Below, piece by piece: positions 25,223 to 33,108 of a stretch of DNA of 52,897 nucleotides. The notes beneath the pieces were generated by a model that saw only the letters and a list, made by a program, of their open reading frames with translations, made no database searches and had not been told where the DNA came from. Made by a program: the position numbers and the translations under genes. Position 1 is the stretch's first letter, and each line of letters starts with the position of its first letter. Source of the DNA: Acidobacteriota bacterium (GTDB lineage Bacteria; Acidobacteriota; Vicinamibacteria; Vicinamibacterales; UBA2999); NCBI GenBank assembly GCA_947465645.1, contig CANIBQ010000029.1, positions 1 to 52,897 of the forward strand, written 5' to 3'.

Positions 25223-26353
25223 ATGCTGTCCCGGCTCCTCACGTCCCTCGATCACCTGCGCCCGCGCACTATCGCGAAGCTCGCCAAGAACGGCGACGAC
25301 ACTCGCCACGAAGTGCGTGACCTGGCCAGGGCCGTCAAGCAGATCGAACGGCAACTGGCGGCGATGGCGACCCGCCAGGACGAGATGCTGACGCGCCTCG
25401 AGGAGGTGCGCACGGCCAACCCGGGCGCCGTGCTCGCCGCGAAGCTCGACACCGTCAGCCAGCGCCTCGACGAGCTCGGGCTCCGCGAGCGCCAGCTCCG
25501 CGCGGTGCAGCGGGCCGAAGGCAGGTTCGATCGGTGCGAAGGCGATCTCGGGGCGATCCTCGACCGCGAGTCGATTGCGGCGCACGTGCGAACCGCGATC
25601 GCATCCGCGACGCTGAAAGAGGATCCGTTTCCGTACGCCGTCGTCGACAACCTCTTCCCGGACGCCTTCTTCGACGCCCTCATCCGGGGACTCCCGCCCG
25701 CCGAGCTCTTCGCAGACCGCGCCGTCAACAAGCAACAGCTCACGGTGCCGTTCGAGATCGCGCCGCGCTACGGCCGCCGCGTGTGGGCGTTCATGGCCGA
25801 AACCGTCGCCGCGGAGATCGTCGCTCCGGCGATGCTCGAGAAGTTCGGCCCGCAGGTCAACGCGTGGCTGCGGATCAACTTTCCCGTGCTGGGCGAGAAT
25901 CCGCTGGCGAAGATTTCGATGACTTGTTCTGACGGCCGCATCATGCTGCGCCGCCCTGGGTACTACATCAAGCCGCACCGCGATCCGAAGTGGGGCTTCC
26001 TCACCTGCCTCCTCTATCTGAAGAGACCTGGCGACGACGAGTCGTGGGGCACCGACGTGTTGCGTGTGACGGAAGACGAAGAGGCGCGCGGCGCCAAGCC
26101 CCACTGGATCGACGAGACGCGCTGCCAGGCCGTCGAGCGCGTCGATTTCCGGCGCAACCGGGCGCTGCTGTTCCTGAACTCCACAGGCGCACACACCGCG
26201 CGCATCCCCGACGACGCGCAGCCGGCCGACCTCGAGCGCTATACCTACCAGTTCCGGGTCGGCGCCGAGCGCGAGACTATCCAGTACCTGCTCGCGAACC
26301 TGCCCGAGGATCGCCGCGTTTTCTGGGAAGGCAAAGTCGTCACCAGCTACTAG
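25223..26353 (+). CDS. 2-oxoglutarate/Fe(II) oxygenase-like protein with N-terminal coiled coil
   Basis: The 376-residue protein has no signal peptide. Residues about 25-100 are a charged heptad-like helix (LARAVKQIERQLAAMATRQDEMLTRLEEV and on), likely a coiled coil. The C-terminal part has the double-stranded beta-helix iron site: HxD at His252-Arg-Asp254 in IKPHRDPKWG, distal His324 in STGAHTARIP, and a basic residue downstream in YTYQFRVG that could bind the co-substrate. Prolyl-hydroxylase-like members of this fold hydroxylate proteins or small molecules in the cytoplasm. The substrate is unknown, and the coiled coil suggests oligomerisation or a protein target. Confidence 0.72.
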   Translation: MLSRLLTSLDHLRPRTIAKLAKNGDDTRHEVRDLARAVKQIERQLAAMATRQDEMLTRLEEVRTANPGAVLAAKLDTVSQRLDELGLRERQLRAVQRAEGRFDRCEGDLGAILDRESIAAHVRTAIASATLKEDPFPYAVVDNLFPDAFFDALIRGLPPAELFADRAVNKQQLTVPFEIAPRYGRRVWAFMAETVAAEIVAPAMLEKFGPQVNAWLRINFPVLGENPLAKISMTCSDGRIMLRRPGYYIKPHRDPKWGFLTCLLYLKRPGDDESWGTDVLRVTEDEEARGAKPHWIDETRCQAVERVDFRRNRALLFLNSTGAHTARIPDDAQPADLERYTYQFRVGAERETIQYLLANLPEDRRVFWEGKVVTSY

Positions 26354-26369
26354 CCTTTCCGCTCACGCG

Positions 26370-27224
26370 TCACGAGCAGCACGACGGTCCGCAGCAGGCC
26401 TTCGCCTGCACCGGTTTTTGCGCGCGGATGAATGCGCTCATGAACCGGCCGTCGACCTGCTCCGCCAGTCCCTGCTCGGAGAGTCCCGCTCCCGTGAGGA
26501 ACTGGAGGGCATCGGCCGCGCGATACACTCGCGTGGGCTCCACATCGATGCGCTCGAACCCGGCCGACGTCATCTTCGACCGGTAGGTGTTCTCCTCGAG
26601 GGCCCCGGCCACACAGCCAATCCACAGTTCCATGCTCCGCCGAATGGCGTCGGGCACGTCACCGCCGCGCATGACGACGTCCGAGACGGCAAAGCGCCCG
26701 CCGGGCTTCAGGACGCGGAACGCCTCCGCAAACACACGGTCCTTGTCGGCTGACAGATTGATGACGCAGTTCGAGATGATGACATCCACCGAGTTGTCCG
26801 GTAGCGGGATGTGCTCGATCTCGCCCTTCAGGAACTCGGCGTTCGTGAGCCCTGACTTCTGCTGATTCTCGCGGGCGAGCGCCAGCATTTCATCGGTCAT
26901 GTCCAGCCCGTACGCCTTGCCTGTCGGACCAACGCGGCGCGCGGAGAGCAGCACGTCGATGCCGCCGCCGGACCCGAGGTCGAGCACCGTCTCTCCCGGC
27001 TTCAAGTCCGCGAGCGCCGTGGGATTGCCGCACCCGAGCGACGCCAGCAGCGCTTCGGCCGGAATCTGCGCCGCGGCCGCCTCGTCGTACAAGTTCGATG
27101 TAATGGGATCATCATCCCCACAGCAGGCGGCGGTCGTCCCGCAGCCGCAGCTTGTCTTTCCGCTTCGCACGCGGAGAGCCGCCTCGCCGTACTTCTGCTT
27201 GATCGCGTCCTTGGTCTGGTCCAT
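26370..27224 (-). CDS. arsM: Arsenite methyltransferase
   Basis: The 284-residue protein methylates As(III) using S-adenosylmethionine. The SAM site reads [19 protein letters not shown], followed by LDMTDEML. The cysteines expected to bind arsenite are present in [15 protein letters not shown] and [11 protein letters not shown]. Extra cysteines occur near both ends (CGCGTTAACC at 26-35, and a C-terminal [10 protein letters not shown]), common in ArsM and in metalloid-binding tails. The ATG at 27224 has GGAGAAGGG upstream; an earlier start at 27239 is less likely. It is divergent from arsR, with ArsR-type palindromes between, so its expression is probably induced by arsenite. Confidence 0.92.
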   Translation of the reverse strand: MDQTKDAIKQKYGEAALRVRSGKTSCGCGTTAACCGDDDPITSNLYDEAAAAQIPAEALLASLGCGNPTALADLKPGETVLDLGSGGGIDVLLSARRVGPTGKAYGLDMTDEMLALARENQQKSGLTNAEFLKGEIEHIPLPDNSVDVIISNCVINLSADKDRVFAEAFRVLKPGGRFAVSDVVMRGGDVPDAIRRSMELWIGCVAGALEENTYRSKMTSAGFERIDVEPTRVYRAADALQFLTGAGLSEQGLAEQVDGRFMSAFIRAQKPVQAKACCGPSCCS

Positions 27225-27248
27225 CGCCCTTCTCCTCATCTACGATAT

Positions 27249-27264
27249 ATTCGCCTAGGCGAAT
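27249..27264. promoter_or_regulatory. Probable ArsR operator 1
   Basis: ATTCGCCTAGGCGAAT is a perfect 16-base palindrome, 25 bases from the arsM start and 49 from the arsR start. AT-flanked dyads of this sort in a divergent regulator-target gap are typical ArsR/SmtB binding sites. Confidence 0.65.
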
Positions 27265-27278
27265 GTAATCGCGCGATG

Positions 27279-27302
27279 ATATATTTGTCAAGGCGAATAT
27301 AT
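27279..27302. promoter_or_regulatory. Probable ArsR operator 2
   Basis: An imperfect 24-base dyad starts ATATATTTGTC and ends GGCGAATATAT. Its right half repeats the GGCGAAT half of operator 1. It overlaps a TATATT -10-like box (27280-27285) and stops one base before the arsR ribosome binding site, so it should repress arsR itself. Confidence 0.6.
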
Positions 27303-27312
27303 GGAGGCTCCC

Positions 27313-27729
27313 GTGGCCACAACCACCGCGATAGACAAGCTCGAGTCGGTGTTCAAGGCACTGGCCGACACAACCCGGCTGCGCATCCTGGCGCTGCTCA
27401 GTTCGGGCGAGGTGTGCGTCTGCCACCTCCACGATTCCATGGGGATCCCTCAGCCGACCGTATCCAGGCACCTCGCCTATCTGCGGCGTGCCGGGCTGGT
27501 CGATGCTCGTCGCGACGGCGTGTGGATGCACTACCAGATGTCACGGTCGCTGGATCCGGTCGTTGCCGGCGTCGTGAACGCGGCCGTTCACGCGCTCACC
27601 CACGTGCCCCTCACGGCGCGCGACCGCCGCCAGTACGTGAAATGCTTTGGCGAGCTGTGCGCGCCGGCGACCGGCACTGGCGTCTCGTGCTGTCCACCGC
27701 CATCGAAGCAGACCCAGAGCTCAATGTGA
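27313..27729 (+). CDS. arsR: ArsR-family arsenic-responsive repressor
   Basis: The 138-residue winged-helix regulator reads SVFKALADTTRLRILALLSSGEVCVCHLHDSMGIPQPTVSRHLAYL. The As(III)-binding Cys35-Val-Cys37 pair sits in the alpha3 recognition region, as in ArsR of Escherichia coli. Further cysteines lie near the C-terminus (KCFGELC, VSCCPP). Arsenite binding releases it from DNA. GTG at 27313 is chosen because GGAGG lies five bases before it; the ATG at 27301 would overlap the operator and has no ribosome binding site. It is divergent from arsM, and its stop overlaps the start of the next gene (GTGA), coupling the two. Confidence 0.9.
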   Translation: MATTTAIDKLESVFKALADTTRLRILALLSSGEVCVCHLHDSMGIPQPTVSRHLAYLRRAGLVDARRDGVWMHYQMSRSLDPVVAGVVNAAVHALTHVPLTARDRRQYVKCFGELCAPATGTGVSCCPPPSKQTQSSM

Positions 27730-29672
27730 CATCGCGTCTCTTCGCTGCAGTTCTCATCACGCTTGTTCTGCCGGGCTGCGCGAAGTCGCCGCTCCAGCCA
27801 GCCGCGGACGCGGCGCCCCGCCGCAACGTCATCCTATTCATTGCGGACGGTCTTCGGCCTGGATCCGTCAATGCCACCGATGCCCCGACACTCCTGATGA
27901 TCAGAAATGAAGGGGTCAACTTCACCAACAGCCACGCGGTGTTTCCGACGTTGACGATGCCGAACGGCGCGGCCATGGCCACGGGGCACTATCCGGGCGA
28001 CTCAGGCCAGTTCGGCAATGCGCTGTTCACCGGGCGCCAGGTGTTTGCCACCGGTAACTTCGAAAGGACCCCTGGGACGCTCACGCCAAACCTCGAAGAG
28101 GATCACGTGCTCGGCGATGTGGCCGAGATGTTCGGGGGCAACTACCTGAACGAGCAGTCGCTGCTCGCCGCGGCGCGCATGCACGGCTACAACACCGCGG
28201 CACTCGGAAAGATCGGTCCCACCGCGATGCAGGACGTCTCGCAGCTGGCACCCGTCCGGGGAGTGTTTCGAACGCCCACCACGGTCATCATGGACGGCGC
28301 GACTGGGACTGCGGCGGGCATACCTGTCGACCCGGAGATCTCCCGGCTTCTCGAGCAGGCGGGATTGGGCACCGGACCGCCGGCGCGATCGCAATCTTCC
28401 GGCACCAACGAGACGCCCGGCTCCTTGATGCCGAACGTCGCGCACTACCGCTGGCTGGCTGATGCGACGACGAAGGTGATCCTTCCGACGTTTGTCGCGA
28501 GTGGAAAGCCATTCGCGCTGGTGTTCTGGTCCGGGGACCCCGACCAGACCCAGCACTCGCAGGGTGACAGCTTGAACGCGCTGACGCCTGGCATCAACGG
28601 ACCAACCTCGCGAGCGGCCGTGCAGAATGCCGACCGGCTTCTCGAGCAACTGCTCGACTATGTCGAGCAGGAACCCAGCTTGCGCGACAACACCAACATC
28701 TTCGTCACGTCGGATCACGGGTTCTCAACCGTGAGCCGCCGCGCCGTCAATGCCGCCGGCGATGTCACACAGAGTTATGCGGCGACGTTTACGTACAGAG
28801 ACGCCACGGGCCGCCAGGAGGTCAACACCGGCTTCCTCCCGTCGGGCCACCTGGCGATCGACCTCGCCCACGCGTTGAACCTTCCGCTCTACGCGCCTGA
28901 CCTGCAGCTCACCAACGACAATGGCATGCGGGTGTTCGCGCGCATCGATCCGACGCTGCCACGAGCATCGGCCACGGGCCGCCAGCGTCCGGTGGCAGGG
29001 GCCCTCATTGGCGGGACGGGGCGAATCGACCGCTCCGACGCACGGATCGTCGTTGCAGGCTATTCGCTCTATGTCCCCGACCGTGACGCGAACCTCGTTC
29101 GCATGATGGTCGCGTCGCTGGCGACGCTGGATTACGTCGGCGCGCTGTTCGTGCATGACTCGTACGGACACGTCCCCGGTGCATTGCCGATGAGTGCGAT
29201 CGGACTGGTTGGGGAGACACCACTGCCCTCCCCGGCGGTGATCGTTGGACTCCGTGAATTCGCGCTGGATCCAGCCAATCCCTACATGACGTCGGTCGTC
29301 GTCGAAGGCGGCCTTCAGCAGGGGCAAGGCACCCACGGTGCTTTTGCGCGCGCCAACAGCTTCAACAACATGGCGGCGATGGGACCTGATTTCAAGAAAG
29401 GCTTCATCGACGAGGCGCCCGTTGGCAACACGGACATCGCGCCGACGCTGGCCAGGCTCATGGGGATCACGATCCCGGCAAAGGGGTCGTTGAGTGGACG
29501 GGTGATTGCCGAGGCGCTCCTCAATGGCCCCCGAACAGTGGCTTCTCAGAGACGAACGCTCCGGTCAGATGTGGCGGGCGCTGGACAGGCGACCATGCTG
29601 AACTACCAGCAGGTCGGAGAACAGCGCTACTACGACGAGGCGTGTCTCACGGCGCGGAGCGATTGCCGCTGA
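27726..29672 (+). CDS. Alkaline-phosphatase-superfamily phosphodiesterase lipoprotein
   Basis: The 648-residue protein has a lipoprotein signal (AAVLITLVLPGCAKS, lipobox cysteine near residue 17). Its alkaline-phosphatase-superfamily core is of the type-I phosphodiesterase/nucleotide pyrophosphatase class. Metal ligands and nucleophile are visible: Asp in NVILFIADGLRPGS, Thr in VFPTLTMPNG, Asp and His in SGDPDQTQHS, Asp-His in VTSDHGF and His in GTHGAF. Lipidation places it in the envelope. Translation from GTG 27726 overlaps the arsR stop by four bases, so it should be induced by arsenite. A link to arsenic (phosphate recovery or arsenate-ester hydrolysis) is an inference from position; chance association is possible. 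Confidence 0.85.
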   Translation: MTSRLFAAVLITLVLPGCAKSPLQPAADAAPRRNVILFIADGLRPGSVNATDAPTLLMIRNEGVNFTNSHAVFPTLTMPNGAAMATGHYPGDSGQFGNALFTGRQVFATGNFERTPGTLTPNLEEDHVLGDVAEMFGGNYLNEQSLLAAARMHGYNTAALGKIGPTAMQDVSQLAPVRGVFRTPTTVIMDGATGTAAGIPVDPEISRLLEQAGLGTGPPARSQSSGTNETPGSLMPNVAHYRWLADATTKVILPTFVASGKPFALVFWSGDPDQTQHSQGDSLNALTPGINGPTSRAAVQNADRLLEQLLDYVEQEPSLRDNTNIFVTSDHGFSTVSRRAVNAAGDVTQSYAATFTYRDATGRQEVNTGFLPSGHLAIDLAHALNLPLYAPDLQLTNDNGMRVFARIDPTLPRASATGRQRPVAGALIGGTGRIDRSDARIVVAGYSLYVPDRDANLVRMMVASLATLDYVGALFVHDSYGHVPGALPMSAIGLVGETPLPSPAVIVGLREFALDPANPYMTSVVVEGGLQQGQGTHGAFARANSFNNMAAMGPDFKKGFIDEAPVGNTDIAPTLARLMGITIPAKGSLSGRVIAEALLNGPRTVASQRRTLRSDVAGAGQATMLNYQQVGEQRYYDEACLTARSDCR

Positions 29673-29925
29673 AGCGAAACACCTCGTAGTACGGATTCTC
29701 GAATATCTGCTCGAGCGGAATCGGCTCCAGATGCGCGTAGTCCTTCCGGATCACGGAATGCATCCATTCATGGGTGCGCGGCCTCCGGGACAGGCTTGCT
29801 CCACACTGGCTGTTGCAGCAGTTCCTGCAGACCCCGCCGGGGCATGAGCATCGCGCGCGCACGCACGTGGCTTTCTGATCGAGAGCGGAATGAAACGGGT
29901 CCCTCCGAAGAGGAACCCGCCCCAT
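29647..29925 (-). CDS. Hypothetical cysteine-rich small protein (doubtful)
   Basis: A 92-codon frame on the minus strand follows the TonB-dependent receptor by ten bases and overlaps the 3' end of the phosphodiesterase gene by 26 bases, tail to tail. Its middle is rich in cysteine (CVRARCSCPGGVCRNCCNSQC). Its last 38 codons (MHSVIRKDYAHLEPIPLEQIFE to the end) have the G/C third positions typical of coding DNA here. Against it, the first codons coincide with a terminator-like hairpin and no ribosome binding site is seen. Translation could begin further in. It may also be a decayed gene. No domain is recognised. Confidence 0.3.
   Translation of the reverse strand: MGRVPLRRDPFHSALDQKATCVRARCSCPGGVCRNCCNSQCGASLSRRPRTHEWMHSVIRKDYAHLEPIPLEQIFENPYYEVFRFSGNRSAP
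29896..29919 (-). terminator. Probable terminator of the TonB-dependent receptor gene
   Basis: A ten-base stem with one mismatch (896-905 with 910-919 in the 29000s) has a four-base loop that reads TTCG on the minus strand and is followed by TTTCATT. It lies 17 bases past the receptor stop. The outer stem CGGGT/ACCCG resembles the hairpins at 4213 and 8790. Confidence 0.55.
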
Positions 29926-29935
29926 GTCTCACACA

Positions 29936-32893
29936 CTAGAAGTTGAGCTGGGCCACGACCTTCAGCAGCCGCGGCTTCTGGACCGACGTCGGCCTCTGCC
30001 AGGTGCCGAACGAGTTGTTGAAGCCGAGCGGCGTGTTCGCATTGAGGACGTTGAAGAAGTCGAGGCTGACGTTCGCGCGCGTCGCGCCGAACCGGAGCAC
30101 CTTGCCGACCCGCAAGTCGAGCTGGTTCACGCGCGATCCGTAGATCGTCCCAGGCTCGACGATGTTCACGGTGATGTTGCTGGCGCCGCCCGCAAGCGGC
30201 CGGCCGAGCGACGGCGCCACCTGGGCATTCGATGCCACCAGATCCGCGAGGATCTCCGGGCCCGCCAGGCTCTGGACGGTTCCGCTCACCATCACATCGA
30301 TACGAGGAATCGTGTACGAGCCGAACCCCTTGAACTGGGTACGGAACGCCCCAGTGACGTCACAGAAGGGCAAGCCGACCGGGTCGATCTCAGGCAGTTG
30401 CGCCAGCACGTCGCACCGGTTGGTGCTCAGGCGCTGCGTGCTGGTGCCGCCACGGAACATCAGTCCCGACGCCGGCCGAGCATCGACGGTGAGGTCGAAG
30501 CCGTTCACCGAGCGATCCTCCCCGCCGAAATTGTCTGAGAACGTGATCAGCCCGTTGGCGGGCACGCCGAACCGGTCGGGCCTGATGTTTCGCAGTCCGC
30601 TCAGGACGTAGCCGCCGCCGCCCGGCAGCCGCGGATCGGCTGGCGCCGTGAGGCCGAACTGATCGAAGTCAGACGCCGACAGGGCGAGGTTATCGGTGAC
30701 GATGAGGTTGCCGAACCAGGTCCGGAAGTACTCGGCCGAGAGCGAGACCCGCGGCAGGATTTGCTGCTGCACGCCGCCAGAAAACTGCCAGTTGTAGTCG
30801 CGCTTGCCCCAGCCGCTGGTCACGTCCGGGTCGTAGTTGACGCCGGGCCGCGGCGAGCCGAAGTCGCGGTTCGACATCGCCCCGCACTCGCCGTTGGCAG
30901 CCGTGTTCTGCAGGTCGCAATCGGCAACGAAGTTACGGTTGGCATCGTTCCACGACCGGTTGGTGCTGGTGACCACCCGGCTGGCCGGCGCCATCGCCGT
31001 CGTGAACGGTGCACCGCTGTTCGACAGCGGATGGAACGACAGGTACTTGTTCATGCTGGCCTTCAGCGCCGTCCGGCCGTCGCCGAACAGGTCGTAGGCC
31101 GCCCCGACTCGCGGGGAGATGTCGTTCCAGCTCACCCCCTCGCCTCCCGGCAGCACGAAGTTGCGCGTCGGCACCATCGGCCCCGGCCCAATCGTCACGC
31201 TCGGAAAATAGCTGCGGAAGTGATCGTACCGGAGGCCGCCGCTTACCGTCAGGCGGTCGATCGTCCAGCGGTCCTGCACGAAGGCTGCCGCGGCGGTGCT
31301 GTTGGACAGATTGTCGTACGGCGTCGCCTCCATGGTGAGCTGGTTGGGCACGCCGTCGCGGAACCGGTAGCTGATCGGCGCGTCGATCGTGAAGCGCTCC
31401 TGCTCCTGCCCGGCGCGGTCGTGCGAGGCGCCGACGCGGAACGAGTGCGCGCCGGTGATGTACGACATCGCAAACCGGCCGAGCACCGTGCGGTTCCAGG
31501 TGTCGGTGGCGTTGCCCGTATCCGCGCGGTACTGGATGTTGCCCGTCTGCTCCGTGACGCCGATCATCTTCACGCCGCCCGGGTTGTTGACGAAGTAGCC
31601 GTTCTCACGCGGGCGGAACGCATGCTCCCGGTGCTTGAGGACGTGCGCTTCGAGCAGCAGCCGGTTTGTGAGCGGCGCCGTCCAGTCAACGAACACGTAG
31701 TCCTTCGGGTCGAGGATCGCCCGGGACCCTTCGGCGGCCTCCAGCGTGATGATCGCCGTGGGCACGGGACACTGGCACGACGGCTGGCGGTCGTAGGCGA
31801 CCGCCAGCTTGTTCTTGGTGTTGGCCTGCCACGTCACGCGCCCGTTGACGCCCTTCCACGTCGGGCCGCGCACCGCCCGTTCGCTGGGGTCAGGGACGTA
31901 GGTCCAGACGTTCGGATCGCCCGAGGCCCGGTTGACGAAGATCGGCACGTACTCCCGGGCGGCGTTGTAGCGTCCGGCGGTGTGAAACCACACGCGGTTC
32001 TCGACGATCGGACCACCGAAGGCGAAGTTGAAGTCGGAGAATCGCTTCAGCGCGTTCGGCGTGGTGAGCCCCTGGTCGCGCAACTCCTGGGTGAAGTTGT
32101 CGCCCTGCATCGACTCGTTGGCGAACGACGCGTTGGCCGTTCCCGCGAAGCTGTTGCCCCCCTCACGCGGGATGAGCTCCATGCGAATGCCGCCCTCCGC
32201 CAGTTCGGCGTTGGCGCCGCCTGTGTCGACGACCACTTCCTGGAAGGCCAGGAAGTTGCCGCCGCCGCTCTCACCGCTGCCCTGCGCGGAGTGGAGCGAC
32301 AGCCCGCCGATCACCATGCGCGGCTCGTTGACCCCGCGCACGAAGTTGTCTCCGGCCGGCCCGAAGCGCGCCTCGCCGTCGGTGCCGCTGAGATCGACGC
32401 CGGCGCTGGTCGTCGTCACCGTTGAAATGAGCATGGCGACGGTGGCGACGCTCTGCCCGACCGGGATGGCCGACAGCGTCTCCTGGTCGAGCACGCTCTG
32501 GCGCGTCGTCGACTGCACGTCAACCACCGGCGTCTCGCCGGTCACGGTGATCGTTTCTTCGAGGCCGCCGACGCGCAGGTCGGCGTTGATCGTGGCCGTG
32601 AACGATCCCGTCAGCTCGATCCCTTCGCGCCGGACCGTCGCGAAGCCGGGCAGCGTGAACACGACCGCGTATGCGCCCGGCCGCAGGTTCTCGAGGCGGT
32701 ACTGCCCCGTCCCGTCGGTGACCACCGAGCGTACTTTCTCAATCAGCGCAGGGCTGGAGGCCTCCACCGTCACTCCGGGCAGGACTCCCCCGGAGCCGTC
32801 ACGGACGACGCCCGTGATGGACGCCTGCGCCCATGCGGCCGACGGGATGAGCACCGCCGCCAATATCAACACCAGCCGCGTAACCTGTTGCAT
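29936..32893 (-). CDS. Oar-like TonB-dependent receptor 1
   Basis: The 985-residue outer-membrane protein has a signal peptide and a carboxypeptidase-regulatory-like domain (QASITGVVRDGSGGVLPGVTVEA, to about residue 100). A plug domain follows (VDVQSTTRQSVLDQETLSAIPVGQSV), and then a long beta-barrel ending in QLNF, the aromatic C-terminus used in outer-membrane insertion. No classical TonB box is obvious. Such receptors import large or scarce substrates at the expense of inner-membrane energy. ATG 32893 has AGGGAG nine bases upstream; ATG 32911 is the alternative. It lies 215 bases after the amidohydrolase operon on the same strand, and is a clear paralogue of the receptor at 41164-44187, which suggests that both serve this locus. 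The 215-base gap shows no convincing promoter or other feature. Confidence 0.9.
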   Translation of the reverse strand: MQQVTRLVLILAAVLIPSAAWAQASITGVVRDGSGGVLPGVTVEASSPALIEKVRSVVTDGTGQYRLENLRPGAYAVVFTLPGFATVRREGIELTGSFTATINADLRVGGLEETITVTGETPVVDVQSTTRQSVLDQETLSAIPVGQSVATVAMLISTVTTTSAGVDLSGTDGEARFGPAGDNFVRGVNEPRMVIGGLSLHSAQGSGESGGGNFLAFQEVVVDTGGANAELAEGGIRMELIPREGGNSFAGTANASFANESMQGDNFTQELRDQGLTTPNALKRFSDFNFAFGGPIVENRVWFHTAGRYNAAREYVPIFVNRASGDPNVWTYVPDPSERAVRGPTWKGVNGRVTWQANTKNKLAVAYDRQPSCQCPVPTAIITLEAAEGSRAILDPKDYVFVDWTAPLTNRLLLEAHVLKHREHAFRPRENGYFVNNPGGVKMIGVTEQTGNIQYRADTGNATDTWNRTVLGRFAMSYITGAHSFRVGASHDRAGQEQERFTIDAPISYRFRDGVPNQLTMEATPYDNLSNSTAAAAFVQDRWTIDRLTVSGGLRYDHFRSYFPSVTIGPGPMVPTRNFVLPGGEGVSWNDISPRVGAAYDLFGDGRTALKASMNKYLSFHPLSNSGAPFTTAMAPASRVVTSTNRSWNDANRNFVADCDLQNTAANGECGAMSNRDFGSPRPGVNYDPDVTSGWGKRDYNWQFSGGVQQQILPRVSLSAEYFRTWFGNLIVTDNLALSASDFDQFGLTAPADPRLPGGGGYVLSGLRNIRPDRFGVPANGLITFSDNFGGEDRSVNGFDLTVDARPASGLMFRGGTSTQRLSTNRCDVLAQLPEIDPVGLPFCDVTGAFRTQFKGFGSYTIPRIDVMVSGTVQSLAGPEILADLVASNAQVAPSLGRPLAGGASNITVNIVEPGTIYGSRVNQLDLRVGKVLRFGATRANVSLDFFNVLNANTPLGFNNSFGTWQRPTSVQKPRLLKVVAQLNF

Positions 32894-33108
32894 CGAATCG
32901 AACTCCCTCATAGTGACCTCGGGTGTCCCTGTGCGATGACTGAGAACGCCGCCGCACTGTAGGTTTCGTGCGTCGCGACCCCGACCCTGTCGTGAAGACG
33001 TCGATCTTGCGGCCTTGCAGGACATGGCGTCAATACCCGGCGGGATGGATGTCCAGAATAGCGAAGCGTGGTCGGCTCGCCCTGACGCGATATTCGACCG
33101 GTAGGTGT

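Noticed and set aside
30761..32425. 554-codon plus-strand frame opposite TonB receptor 1
   Set aside because: Shadow of the receptor gene with no recognisable motif; other strand is clearly coding.
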